In this document: piece by piece, positions 26,650 through 37,421 of the stretch
How positions within the stretch are numbered: the first letter of the stretch is position 1
Layout: each line of letters opens with the position of its first letter
From: Salminus brasiliensis
Taxonomy: Eukaryota; Chordata; Actinopteri; Characiformes; Bryconidae
NCBI RefSeq assembly: GCF_030463535.1
Contig: NC_132878.1
Span: 98,023,040 to 98,087,039, forward strand
Direction of reading: 5' to 3'
DNA length: 64,000 bases
Program-made: the position numbers and the translations under genes
Notes under the pieces: generated by a model
Databases searched by the model: none
What the model was told of the DNA's origin: nothing
The model's input: only the letters and a program-made list of their open reading frames with translations

Positions 26650-27957
26650 GGTTTACGTGAGCTGCAGATGGTAAGTGGAATGTGGTCTAATTTCTCTGTC
26701 TTGTTAGTTGATTAAAACAGTAAAGAAAAGTGTCACTGCTTTTACTCTCCTTATGTAATGAACCTAAACCAACAAATGTTCATTCTGTTTGTGTCAGAAA
26801 CACAAATTTTTCTTCAAGAAAACACTTATACAGAATGAAAACCTTTGTCCTATATTCATTTAAAATTACCAGATAGTATTACTAGAAGTAAAATCTTTGT
26901 CAGGTTCCCATAACATGAGTTTTTTTAAGCCATTTTAAAATTAGCCTGTCACTCAGAGTTCCTCGTCCCACCACCCTGAATTGTGTTTTTTTTTTTTGGA
27001 AAGCGAAGTGGGCAAGTTTTGTGTCACATACTGTATTTGTTAGCATATATGGCTTAATGCACAAGCCACAACTGCAGGTCACATAAACATTTCCATCGGA
27101 AGCTTGTACAAGAATCTTTAACAGCCTAAAGAAGAAGAGCCCAGTGCAACCCACCTGACCACCTTTAAACCATGGGTTATGTACAGCACTTTCTTAAAAG
27201 CATCTGTGAAACTGCCCAATTGGGAAACCTCAAAAGAAGAGAAGTACCCTCCTCCTCTTGATCATCACCAACTTCAGCAGCAATAGGAAGGAAAGGAAAA
27301 TATCCCTGGCACATCTCCTGATCAGCATTTCAGAACCTCTCTGATGGTCACAGGCAGCACAGAGATCACCATTCCAAGAATCCTCTGCATTGATTTCCAG
27401 TCTCTACCAGCTCTCAGCAAGCAGATGCTCTCAGAGACCAGCTCTGCGACCGGAATCCAAAAGTTATAAATTGACAAGATTTGAAGCCTCAGTATTGAAT
27501 GTCCCAACCCTAGGAATTGCTTTACTCCTTGTGTAGACCTCCTTAGAGTTTAGAGGTATGGAAAGCTTGGTTAGCTCTTTCACTTCTAGTTTAAATGTTT
27601 ATTAAAATTGTGTGGTGTGTGATTGGTACAAATAAACTGTACACATCTTACCAGGATAAAAAAAATACAACTTATGCCTTGATTCACTCTACTACACTCC
27701 AGAAAAAAATATAAAAACATAACTCCCAGTAAATCCTTTAAAAAGATGAAGATCATCAGTGTATTGATTATTACTTGAGCTTTTTCTCTTGTCTAATAAA
27801 GACTTTTTTATAACTACTCTTTAATGTTTTTAATCTCTCTCACTCTCTCACTCTTTTGTAATTGTGAGCTAAATCAGGGGCATCATCATAACCTTGAGGA
27901 ATATAAACACTGAAAGAGAGAAACTTTACATTCCAATGAAAATCACACACTCTCCAC

Positions 27958-27960
<3 letters not shown>
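26650..27960 (+). other. Gene A intron, no gene
   Basis: No coding sequence or clear transposon was recognised between LRR exon 3 and the 47-nt linker exon. Confidence 0.5.
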
Positions 27961-27992
<32 letters not shown>

Positions 27993-28046
27993 AGAGTGGA
28001 ACATGGAGGGAAGATCAGAATCAAACCTGGACTAAAGAAATGTAAG

Positions 28047-28082
<36 letters not shown>
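27961..28082 (+). repeat. (GT)n and (CA)n runs flanking the 47-nt exon
   Basis: GT repeats at 27961-27990 end directly at the TTTAG acceptor, and CA repeats at 28050-28080 follow the donor. The two runs are complementary, so the pre-mRNA could form a hairpin with the exon in the loop. The same layout is kept in gene B (37828-37880 and 37938-37978 on the plus strand). Confidence 0.9.
27995..28041 (+). CDS. nlrc3-like: Gene A 47-nt linker exon before B30.2
   Basis: A 47-nt exon in phase 2-1 encoding VEHGGKIRIKPGLKK plus split codons at both ends. It is the standard short linker joining the LRR region to B30.2 in fish NLR-B30.2 proteins. The acceptor is TTTAG| and the donor AAAT|GTAAGT. The splice frame continues correctly as tyrosine into the B30.2 exon. 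Confidence 0.88.
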
Positions 28083-28084
<2 letters not shown>

Positions 28085-28127
28085 ATCAGTGCAGTGCTCC
28101 TCCTCTAATGTCTCTTCTTGTGTTCAG

Positions 28128-28690
28128 ACGGCTGTGATCTCACACTGGACCCAAACACAGCACACACACGTCTCTCTCTGAGTGAGGGGAACAGAAAGGT
28201 GGTGTGGGGAGAGGAGCTGCAGTCGTATCCTGATCATCCAGAGAGGTTTGATGAGTGTCTGCAGGTGATGAGTAGAGAGAGTCTGACTGGACGCTGTTAC
28301 TGGGAGGCTGAGTGGAGCGGGAGGAGAGCTGATGTAGCTCTGACTTATAAAACCATCAGCAGGAAAGGATGGACATCAGACTGCTGGTTTGGACAGAATG
28401 AAGAGTCCTGGAGTCTGATCTGCTCTGATGAAGGTTTCTCTGTTCATCACAATAATAACAGCACTGCTCTCCCTCCTCCTCCCTCCAGCTGTAGGAGAGT
28501 AGGAGTATATGTGGACTGTCCGGCCGGCACTCTGTCCTTCTACAGCGTCTCCTCTGATACACACACACTCACACACTCACACACACTCACACACTTACAC
28601 ACACTCAACACCACATTCACTCAACCCCTCTATGCAGGGATTAGGGTTTATTATTCTGGCTCCTCAGTGAGTCTGTGTAAGATAGAATAA
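28128..28690 (+). CDS. nlrc3-like: Gene A B30.2 (PRY-SPRY) exon, 3' end of gene
   Basis: Final coding exon of 563 nt. PRY comes first (CDLTLDPNTAHTRLSLSEGN), then SPRY: SLTGRCYWEAEWSGRRADVA, EESWSLICSDEGFSVHHN, RRVGVYVDCPAGTLSFYSVS and the end YAGIRVYYSGSSVSLCKIE, then stop. The domain is the proposed ligand-recognition surface, as in TRIM proteins. A CA-rich coding microsatellite at 28558-28612 encodes a THTLTHSHTL-type low-complexity loop between two SPRY strands. This loop is longer in gene B. The acceptor is TGTTCAG|. No AATAAA is evident soon after the stop. Confidence 0.93.
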
Positions 28691-29349
28691 CCCTGTGTGT
28701 GTGTGTGTGTGTGTGTGAAAGAGAGAGAGTAGCTTTTTGTCTGTCATACGTTTTTGAGTTTTAATCAATTAAATCAATCTTTTAATTTGTTATTTTCTCT
28801 GCTTTTCTCTTCTTTTTTTACATTGACTTCAATTGAAAGTAAAGGTTTATTCCTGACATTTTGGTGATACCATTTTTTTGTGTGACCGAGGCATAATGTT
28901 GGATATAAGGAAAATCCATGTATACCACTCCATAAGTATTTGGACAGTGGCATAATTTTCCTCACTACACCACTCCATAAATTAATGGAGAAAAAACTCA
29001 GCAATCGCATATTCTTCTATTTTTTGTGTTTAGTGCAGTAGAGAGATCTAATGGTGAACACATCGATGATATAATCAGCAAATTAAAGGCTCATTTAAGG
29101 AATGTTTACATAGTAAGCTGACAAACATCTTACACATATTCTTATTTACACATATTCTACACATAAAATAACAGCTACAAGCAAAACCACAGTCCACGCC
29201 ACAATGGCTGATCTCCACTGATCAATCTGCAGGTCTTGTGAATCTTGAACTGAGAAAAACGAGCTGTGTGGATCTCTACACTGTCTACCTGCTGGATTAA
29301 CTAAAACTTATCCTGTCCCTCTGCTTATCATTGCTTCCCTTGTCTAAGA

Positions 29350-30090
29350 GACTCTGACCCTTGAACCACCAGGTAGCAGACCTCAACATAGCATTAACTA
29401 CTGAAGAAAAAGAAAAAGCTCTTCACAAAATGGCAAAGAGTAATGCCTCGGGTCCAGATGAATACCCTCCTACAAACCCATGTTCTACAAACATTTGGCA
29501 AGTTAGCTCCCCACTCTTTATCAGAATGGTAAATGAAGTAAAACGTACATCACATACTACACCGCAAATTAATGTGGCATTACTATCAGTAATACATAAA
29601 CCGAATAAGGATCCTGCTCAATGCTGAAACTATCATCTAGTATCACTCATCAACACAGATCTTATTATTTTAAGTTAACCACTATTAGTAAAGAAACAGT
29701 AGACTAGAAACAGTTATGTCCTACCTAATACATCAAGACCAAAATTACTGTTTTTAAGGATGAACCCCTGCTAATAACACAGCCTCTTTAACTTCATTAA
29801 TTTTTCCCATGGCAAAAATAATAGCACAATTACTGTATCTCTGGAGAAAGCATTTGCCAAAGTAAATTGGAACTTCCTTTTTATAACACTACAAAAGTTC
29901 AGCTTTGGACAATCCTTTATACACTGGATTAAAATATTATACTAATCATCCTCGGTTGTCTGTTGTCACCAATAAAAACCTCACAGAGCTTCTCCCTACA
30001 TTGTGGAACCAGACAAGGATGTTCACTCTTTCCATTATCATTTGCATTATTTATTGAACCATTAGCTGCTGCCATAAGACAGAATGACAA
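29350..30090 (+). mobile_element. L1/Tx1-like LINE RT fragment
   Basis: The frame 29361-29627 contains LTTEEKEKALHKMAKSNASG, PDEYP, and then SVIHKPNKDPAQC, matching the N-terminal part of an L1-type RT. It continues with stops through [15 protein letters not shown] sequence near 30005-30040. It is degenerate. Confidence 0.68.
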
Positions 30091-30091
30091 G

Positions 30092-30290
30092 AAGAATTCT
30101 TGTTGTACGTGTTTCTATCTCTGGTTATGAGTGTTTTCAGGCACATTTGGCAGACTGGTTCATCCAGGTTTTTACCTTTATTTGGAATGAGTCAAATAGG
30201 TTGCCAACTCAGCTGCTGGCAAAACAGCTTTTTTCAGCATGCAACATCAGTTGGTAAGCTTCTACAGCACCCTCTGCTTATTTGGCCAGG
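30092..30290. repeat. Repeat also present at 17686-17775
   Basis: GACTGGTTCATCCAGGTTTT and neighbouring sequence are shared with the gene A intron copy. It continues as an open stretch to 30300 with no recognised identity. Confidence 0.55.
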
Positions 30291-30469
30291 TACTAGATGA
30301 AAAACATGGAAATTCACACATGATACATGTCACAAATTTGAAATACTTATTTTGAATCATAATTCAAATGTTATTTGTAACATTTATATTGCCCAATCCT
30401 AATGTATATATATTTTATATGTGATATAAAACATTGTTGTGTTTCTGCTTCCCTGCTCTCAAGGGCTAA

Positions 30470-30830
30470 TGTTTCATCACATTAGTTGCTGAGGTAGTAG
30501 CTCACTTACCTCACTTTCCTTGCTGCCCTGGCGCTAGTGAACTGTCCTTTTTTGGAGGAGTGCCGTGGGCAAGAAGTGCACACGACAAAGGGGCTTTTGT
30601 TGGGACTCTTTAGGGAACACATCGCTTATGAAATTGTACAACAACAATTTAGCTCCAGCACCCAAACTATGCTAAAGGGTTCAGTGCTGCAGCCAGCAAT
30701 GAGTCTCTCAAAGAACTAATGTGCTGCTTTATGTGCATAAACATAAGAACAGAATGCTGGCTGCTGACTGGCTACTACAGTCACTAGTGCTTTGCATTCT
30801 TCCACTACACTACCCCCTCTCTCTAACAGT
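30470..30830 (-). mobile_element. Candidate polypurine tract and 3' LTR of a Gypsy element
   Basis: On the minus strand a purine run TTAGAGAGAGGGGGTAGTG (about 30826-30808) lies downstream of the integrase at 31467-31006, at the place expected for a polypurine tract. It is followed by TGTAGTGGAAG, a plausible LTR start. The far LTR end was not identified. Confidence 0.4.
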
Positions 30831-31005
30831 GCCCCCTTGGCCCCTAGGCATCTGTAATGTTACTGAAAATCTAACATCAAGTGTATATGAATAACAAGCA
30901 GAATTTAAACTGACTTATCTCCTTGAAGCTGGCAAGTCCAATGGTGTAGGTTAAGAATCAGCCTCTCTTCTCTGGGGACACCCATGTGTGACAGGCAGTG
31001 TGTTG

Positions 31006-31467
31006 TCAGGCTCTAATAGTAGGGTCGCAAACATGCTGGCCCTCTGGGCAACAGGCAGAAAATGTAAATAGCCTTTTGTTTTGTTCATTATTCCCTGCAT
31101 CATCTTTCAGTAGCAGGTTCCTCAATTTCCTGACCCATCCAGGTACAGCATCAAAAGTGTTTGGAAGGTGATGGTCATGATTTAGAATTTTAGTTTTCTT
31201 TCTATCTCTGTTTTTGTACAGGACCGGGTCTTGGCTCTTGATAATGAGGCAGGGACCTTTCCAGGGTGATTTAAGCTTTGGGCTCAGATCTCTTTTCTTG
31301 GGGCTGTCTTTCATGTAAACAAGATCTACTGCCCTGTAAGGTTGTTTCTTTACATTGAGATCATACAATTTCTTTTGCTTTATTTTTGTATTCCACAGAT
31401 GTTTTCTACCAAGTCTGTGTGTCTGATGCAATTTTTTGTTCATGGTTTCCACAAACTCTGTGGGCAT
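31006..31467 (-). pseudogene. Gypsy integrase C-terminal frame, still open
   Basis: An uninterrupted 153-codon minus-strand frame. It begins MPTEFVETMNKKLHQTHRLG and holds the integrase C-terminal SH3-like part (YRAVDLVYMKDSPKKRDLSP, KLKSPWKGPCLIIKSQDPVL), then a tail with VPGWVRKLRN. This is normal for the end of Gypsy pol. The catalytic core upstream is absent. Confidence 0.75.
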
Positions 31468-31549
31468 GGCTGTCTTGCCATTGTGTCTGATTGACCTATC
31501 ATCATATGATTTGGGGTAAAACTGGTGCAGGAATGTGGAGAACTTCTAG

Positions 31550-31615
31550 GGGGCAGTGGTGGCTCAGCAGTTAGAGCTCAGTGCTATTGATGACAGAGTT
31601 GTGGAGCTCTCCAAG
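31550..31615 (+). mobile_element. Truncated tRNA-SINE (family 2)
   Basis: GGGCAGTGGTGGCTCAGCAG followed by TTAGAGCTC and ATTGATGACAG matches the tRNA-like head of the SINE at 34764. The rest is missing. Confidence 0.6.
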
Positions 31616-31699
31616 TTGGACAAACAGATTTGCGTGCTTGACATTGTGGACACTAATGTATAAAAGCAGAATTTCTGCTCCTATTACATGACAGAAAAA

Positions 31700-32870
31700 A
31701 CATTGCTGAAGTCATTGAAATGTTTTCCAAATCCTTTAATAGCTAGAGAAGGGTTGACTGTTCCAAGAATCTATAAAAAAATCTCCACCTCTTGGGGAGA
31801 CTTGGACACTACTAGGCAGAGTTGAGTTAAGGTTTTGGCTCCCTCATGCTCCCTCAGCATCAGATCCCTGGCATCTGTTGGCTTTACAGTGCAACCTGCT
31901 CTCATGTTGCTCTCAGATATACTGTAGATAATTTTAGACTGTTGTTTATTCTTTTGAGTTTCATGAAGTACAATTAATATTTTTTTATGTGTCAGAATGA
32001 GCCACCTCACTAAAAGAGTCAGAAATGCTACCAAATGGGATTTGCTTTTAGACAGAGCTGGACATCAAACATTGTGATGACTGGGGACAGAGCAACAGGC
32101 AATTGCAATATGTCTAAAAGTGAACTGAATATTGAGTTCCAATATATTTGTGGTAAAGGACAAGTCCAGAACATATAATTTAAATTGGCTGGGGCTTGTT
32201 GGTATCTTTCACAATTGAGGTCTATATTTCTATTAATTACAGTCTAGGATTGGTCCAGTATACCCTATGCAATAGTGTACATTGTATCGCCCTATGGTTA
32301 GCACTCACAGAGGATATAGGAACGTGTGCCAATATTGCACCTCTGGTATATCTTCCCCAATATCTTGAGCCCATAGGGTTGATTGTAGATCAGAGGGCTG
32401 GAGAGCAAAAATCCTGGAATAGAATATATATACAACCCCCTTGAAAGTAGTAGGGAAAGATGAGAAAAGTGTAACTAGAGGTGACTGAGGTGGTGGACCT
32501 GGGAAGTTACTAAATCTTTTATTGGGGTGGGGGGGGGGGTATTGGATTAGCACAGAGTGGTGCAAACAGTGGGAGTGACTGTATGCCAAAATGATGCATG
32601 AACTGTGTCTAAATCTAAACTGTAGATCTGACAATAATATAATTACAGCTTGATTTAAATAATTGTATCATGGAAAACAGAAACTAAAGAAGTGGGAGCT
32701 ACAGAGGCAGATTCTGGGGATAACCAGGCAGGCAATGAGGTTAAGTCATTGAAACGCAGCCATTATACAATAGGTTGAAAATTAGCAGCCCAATAGTAAA
32801 AAGGTAGTGGGGCAGCACCATACCCCCTTAGTGTATAAGTTTGATGCTGATACCTTGGCTGTTGATAACT
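31700..32870 (-). mobile_element. L1/Tx1-like LINE 3' half
   Basis: The minus strand encodes, with frame breaks, an RT C-terminal FYYWAAN-like segment near 32780-32840. It continues with a zf-RVT-type segment (MFWTCPLPQIYWNSIFSSLL at about 32160-32105, then DILQLPVALSPVIT) and a LTLLVRWLILTHKK-like stretch near 32020-31980. These occur in this order at the end of L1-type ORF2 proteins. It is degenerate. Confidence 0.65.
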
Positions 32871-32879
32871 CTTGGTTAC

Positions 32880-33052
32880 TCTTTAACTTTCTCTACTTAG
32901 TTTTTCTTTTACTTAGCTTTGCTTTTATGTACTTGGTGTAAATACATACACATATTGATATTTATAAGACTGTTGATAAATGAAGGAACTGCAACAAAAT
33001 AATTGCACTGTTTAACTGCTTGTTTCGGCTGTGCACATGACAAAACTCTTGA
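32880..33052 (+). mobile_element. LINE 3' UTR tail
   Basis: GCACTGTTTAACTGC, then ACAAAACTCTTGAATC with a second TTGAATC copy, resembles a LINE 3' end with its short tandem tail. The family is not resolved. Confidence 0.45.
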
Positions 33053-33221
33053 ATCTTGAATCTAGTTTATTAAATGTGGATTTTAAGATACTATGTAAAA
33101 TTCTTGCTTCATGGCAAGAAACGGTTCTACTAACAATCAAATCCCCTGATCAAACATGCTTTATTCAAAATAAACACCTTTTTAAAATGTATGATTATTT
33201 AATACATTTTATTATTATTAA

Positions 33222-33252
<31 letters not shown>

Positions 33253-33480
33253 TTTATATACATTATATGGGGACTCTAGCCCTAAAGGCATCCGAAGCAT
33301 TATCATCTATGTATGCAGAAAAAGCCTTCGATAAGGTAAAATGGGACTATCTTTTATACACTTTAAAGAAAAGACCTCTACTCGTCAAGGGTGAAAACTG
33401 AGCCTTTTACTATTTACCTTGGCCACTAACCCCTATCAATAGCCTTTCGTAGTAATGTCCAAATTAACAAAATTGTCAGG
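33053..33480 (+). mobile_element. L1/Tx1-like LINE RT fragment
   Basis: The translation contains SLLNVDFKILCKILASWQET and PDQTCFIQNKH (the classic NVDxKIL and PDQTGFI motifs of L1-type RT). After an (ATT)n run at 33207-33250 it continues as MYAEKAFDKVKWDYLLYTL. Then LSLLLFTLATNP follows with frameshifts. Confidence 0.78.
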
Positions 33481-34009
33481 AATGGTATAGAACTAAAGGT
33501 TGGGGATGATCCAGCTCGATAGTCAGCAGGGAGAGACAGGGATTATGCCGGGCAAAACTAACTAAAGGGAAGGGGACAACAGAAACCACAAACCTCAATT
33601 CTGACATGGAGGAAATTCTAACTGAAAACCAGAGCCACGCTCTGAGTAAACAAAGGAAGTAGCTAAAAAGCCAGCTGCCAGACTAGATAGCACGGCAAGC
33701 CCAACCTGAGTACGCCATGACTGTCTCGTGAGCTGGAGTCACCAAGGAACATGAGCAGGAAGTGCACTTTCCTCCAGAACCAGACTAGGATATCTCTTGA
33801 ACCAGATCAGAACACTAGCCTACATGAACACGCCACCGACGTGGAGAACCATGGAGAGTCAAGGAGAATCAATTCACAGCAGCGAGTAGCAGTCAGTGAG
33901 CTGCCTAAATGTGACACCTCTATGTTGTTTTTCAATCATATTTTTTTTCTTTTAGTAGTCACATCTTATTGTCCTCTCTTCTACAACATTTTCCTCAGTT
34001 TTCCTTAAG

Positions 34010-34260
34010 TCATCCTTTCCTTTATTTCTTTAGGGAGAAACTCTTTCTTTGTCACATTGTTCAATTTGCGATAATCTACACAGAATCACTAAGCCCAGCA
34101 TTTTTTCTGATCTAAAAGCACAGGGGCTGCCCAAGGGCTACAACGCTACCTTATGATGTACCCTTCCAACATATCTTGTAGTAGACCACAAGTGTTGGGG
34201 GGTACTGGCCCTGGACCCACCCAAACAATGCCCACTTTGATTACCCCAATGCACACCGTT
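34010..34260 (-). mobile_element. Gypsy RT N-terminal remnant
   Basis: The minus strand reads GLLQDMLEGYIIR and then SPWAAPVLLDQKK, followed by a decayed DYRKLN-like region. This matches the motif order at the start of Gypsy RT. Stops are present. Confidence 0.5.
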
Positions 34261-34763
34261 TATCACTATATACCCTATATAAGTTCACTGGCTGTTTATA
34301 GTGTAAGCCATAGTTTTTCTTTAGCCCTGTCCAGTTCTTTATCCTGAAACCATTCTTAACAAATCCTCTCTGACAAACATTATCAACTATACATTTAAGG
34401 CCCATACAGTTCACAGTGTAAAAGAAAAATACTTTAGAGACTGCCTTGGCTTCTACCTACAATTAAAAACTGCAATAGATGTATTATCCCCATGTGGTCA
34501 ACAAAAATGTTTTTTGTAGTGTTCCAGTCCTTTTATTCTACAGCTAAAAATTGTACTTGTTGCATCTCCATCTGGTGACGCCACTAAAAATTGTAGTTGT
34601 TGTTTATTTAATGTCTGTACACTTGACAGTCTTTCATTGCCCTACCTTGATGGCTATACCCACCCCATCAAATGGTACTCAAGTGGCTTTCATAACAAAT
34701 GGCATTATAATTGAAGGTCTAGCAGCCTCAATTGGTTCCTCGTCATGCATACTTACCAAAAAA

Positions 34764-35014
34764 GGGCAGCAGTGGCTCTGCGGTTAGAGCACCTGGCTAT
34801 TGATAACAGGGTGGTGGGTTCAATACCTGGGCTTGGAAGCTGCCACTGTTGGCCCCTTGAGCAAGACCCTTAACCCATCCTGCTCTCCCGGGTGCCACAG
34901 CAATGGCTGCCCACCGCGCTGTCACTGTGTTTGTTTGATCACTAGTGTGTATGTGTGTGTGCGTTCACTGCATGTTTGCGTTAAAGGCGGAGGCCAAATT
35001 CCATCTGTGTCCAA
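34764..35014 (+). mobile_element. tRNA-derived SINE (family 2)
   Basis: The head GGCAGCAGTGGCTCTGCGGT then TTAGAGC (A box region), with GGTGGGTTCAATACC (B box) at about 34815-34829. The body GCCACTGTTGGCCCCTTGAG and CAATGGCTGCCCACCGCGCT follows. Same family as 7378-7672, in the opposite orientation. Confidence 0.78.
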
Positions 35015-36499
35015 CACTAACATAGATCCTTTCGTCTATGCCAAAAATTTAATACCTATAGAGGGAAAGGACTCATTTAACCTTCAGTTGAACAAATATA
35101 TCCCTGTGGTTCAACTGAGTTGTCAGTAATCTCAATTTCAGTTGTCAATGTCTAAAATTTACAATTTCTATTACCACAAATATCAAAATATTAAAACATG
35201 TTTAAAACAAAAAAAGTCCCATGTAGTCCACAAATTCCTTAGTCCATCAGGGGAGAAAATCTCAAGGGGAAAAATTGTCCAAAGTTTGCTCTTTGATGCA
35301 ACAGCCTCAGTCAAGATGCATCAATTCCAACTGACGAAAAAGAAACTAACGAAAAAAAAGGTGATATTACTAATTCAGTAAAATAAAACTTACAAAAACA
35401 GGAAGGATAAAGGCACCCTAGTACATATAGACAGGGGATGGCTAAGTCAATACATAATTTCATATGATCTTTTTCCCTAACCATGTACATGTTACACCCA
35501 ATAAGATAGACACCCCACAAAAAAAACAAAAACTCAATACACAAGTACAAGGGCAAAATATGTCTGCTGAACTGGAGTAATGCCTGCCTTCATTCTTGTA
35601 GTGCTGCTGCAAACACAAACACTCACATGAACAGACAGCAGCCCCCACTTACAACACACAGCAACCGAACAATGACATTGGTACCTAACTCGGCGAAAGA
35701 GTGAGTCGTGACCTTGCTCCACCTCTAGATTATGCAGCCCTTCACTGGTCAGTCTATCCCACTTACTCAGCGATTCGTGCAGCTGCCTATCAGGTCACCA
35801 TCTGCTCAGTTTGTGTACTTATTGATTGTGTGTGCAGCTCCCTTGTGTAGTTTTGGTGTGCAGGTTTAGCTTGTAGCTTTACTGTGCAGCTCAGTAGTAT
35901 CAGTGGGCTATGTCACACTTGTTCTGGTGAAAGGATGATTTCATTGTGTTTAACATTTTAACATTTTAGACAAACTTGATCTCCTCTTCCAGATGAAGAT
36001 GAAATCTGGGCAATATACCATGATTTGTATCCATTACCATGATGTACCCATTACGTTTTTAAAATATCAGCTAAACACTAGTTTAGGGTCAATTTCCAAA
36101 ACCCCATAGTAACAAATTTCAGTGCTACAAAAATGTCTGAGAGAAAAAGAAATTCCGAACCCTAATTCATCTCTGTTTAATTCACTAACCATATAAACAG
36201 TTCAGATATAGTGCATTGTTAGTACATTGAGGTCTAGGTAAATAATGAATATTGTTCAGTTCAGCTTACCTTAATGCCAGGGAAAAACCCAACACAGTGG
36301 AAATACTTTTGGACCTAACTATATAATAGAATACCAAAAGTCAAATGACTTGAAATATGCATATAATAAATGCATTTTTTCAGTTGTAAACCTGACATCT
36401 TACAGCTCAAGTTGCTTCATAATCATGTTGATGCTTCACTGACTGTAAAAAAGAGAACTGTGTCTGAAAAACTGCTGTAGATGTAAATTTGGTTGAATC

Positions 36500-36690
36500 T
36501 GGCAGGACAAACCTTACCAGAACTATGCAATGCTGTTTAACCGGTGTCATATTTGTGTACAATCCTGTAAAAATACTCTTTTGTCTCTGTCCACATGCTT
36601 TTTTTCTTTCAGGGACATGCCCTTTTGGGGGTGCTATACTGACTGTGGGGGGAGCTTAGAAATAGCAATTACCAGATAATGCTGCATTAA
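36500..36690. repeat. Unclassified repeat, also at 38525-38700
   Basis: Both copies share TTGTCTCTGTCCACATGCTT, TTTCAGGGACATG and GACTGTGGGGGGAGCT-like sequence. A related scrap may lie near 41040-41390. No protein or known element was recognised. Confidence 0.7.
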
Positions 36691-36814
36691 TCAAAGGATG
36701 AAAACTATTTTATAACACATTGTGTATCATGGTTTTTTCGCATGCTGGTGGGACCCCATGTTGTGCATTAGCTGCTCTTTTGATTTTTTTCGTCCAGTCC
36801 TTTCAAAGCTATTC

Positions 36815-37386
36815 TTACACACACACTGAGGAGCCATTATGAAGCCTAAACCCTGCATAGAGGGGTTGAGTAAATGTGGTATAGAATGTGTGTAAGTGTG
36901 TGAGTGTGTGTGAGTGAGTGAGTGTGTGTGAGTGTGTGAGTGTGTGTGTATCAGAGGAGATGCTGTAGAAGGACAGAGTGCCGGCCGGACAGTCCACATA
37001 CACTCCTACTCTCTTACAGCTGGAGGAAGGATGAAGGAGGTCTGTGGAGTCATTATTGTGCTGAACAAAGAACCCGATTTCAGAGCAGACCAGACTCCAG
37101 GACTCTTCATTCTCTCCAAACTCACAGTCTGATCTCCCTCCTTTCCTGCTGATGGTTTTATAAGTCAGAGCTATAACAGCTCCCCTCCTTCTGCTCCACT
37201 CAGCCTCCCAGTAACAGCGTCCAGTCAGACTCTCTCTACTCATCACCTGCAGACACTCATCAAACCTCTCTGGATGATCAGGATACGACTGCAGCTTCTC
37301 TCTCACACACACCACCTTTCTGTTCCCCTCACTCAGAGAGAGACGTGTGTGTGCTGTGTTTGGGTCCAGTGTGAGATCACAGCCGT
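36815..37386 (-). CDS. nlrc3-like: Gene B B30.2 (PRY-SPRY) exon, 3' end of gene
   Basis: Last coding exon, 572 nt. PRY (CDLTLDPNTAHTRLSLSEGN) and SPRY (SLTGRCYWEAEWSRRRGAVI, RVGVYVDCPAGTLSFYSISS) are complete to YAGFRLHNGSSVCV, then stop. The last strand is shorter than in gene A, because a small deletion relative to gene A near 36825 shifts the frame and replaces SLCKIE. The low-complexity loop is six residues longer (an additional THSHTL unit). Many substitutions relative to gene A lie between the SPRY strands. The acceptor is TGTTCAG|. Confidence 0.92.
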
Positions 37387-37421
37387 CTGAACACAAGAAG
37401 AGACATTAGAGGAGGAACACT

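Larger units (their letters stand above)
28691..36814. other. Intergenic region between the two convergent NLR genes
   Basis: About 8.1 kb separates the two stop codons. It is mostly old retroelement pieces: L1-like at 29350-30090, 31700-32870 and 33053-33480; Gypsy at 30470-31500 and 34010-34260; SINEs at 31550 and 34764. The stretches 28740-29350, 33500-34000 and 35015-36400 show nothing I recognise. No independent gene was seen. Confidence 0.6.

Noticed and set aside
26416..26715. ORF continuing past LRR exon 3 through poly-Cys/Val
   Set aside because: Read-through of the GT microsatellite. The exon ends at the donor at 26588.
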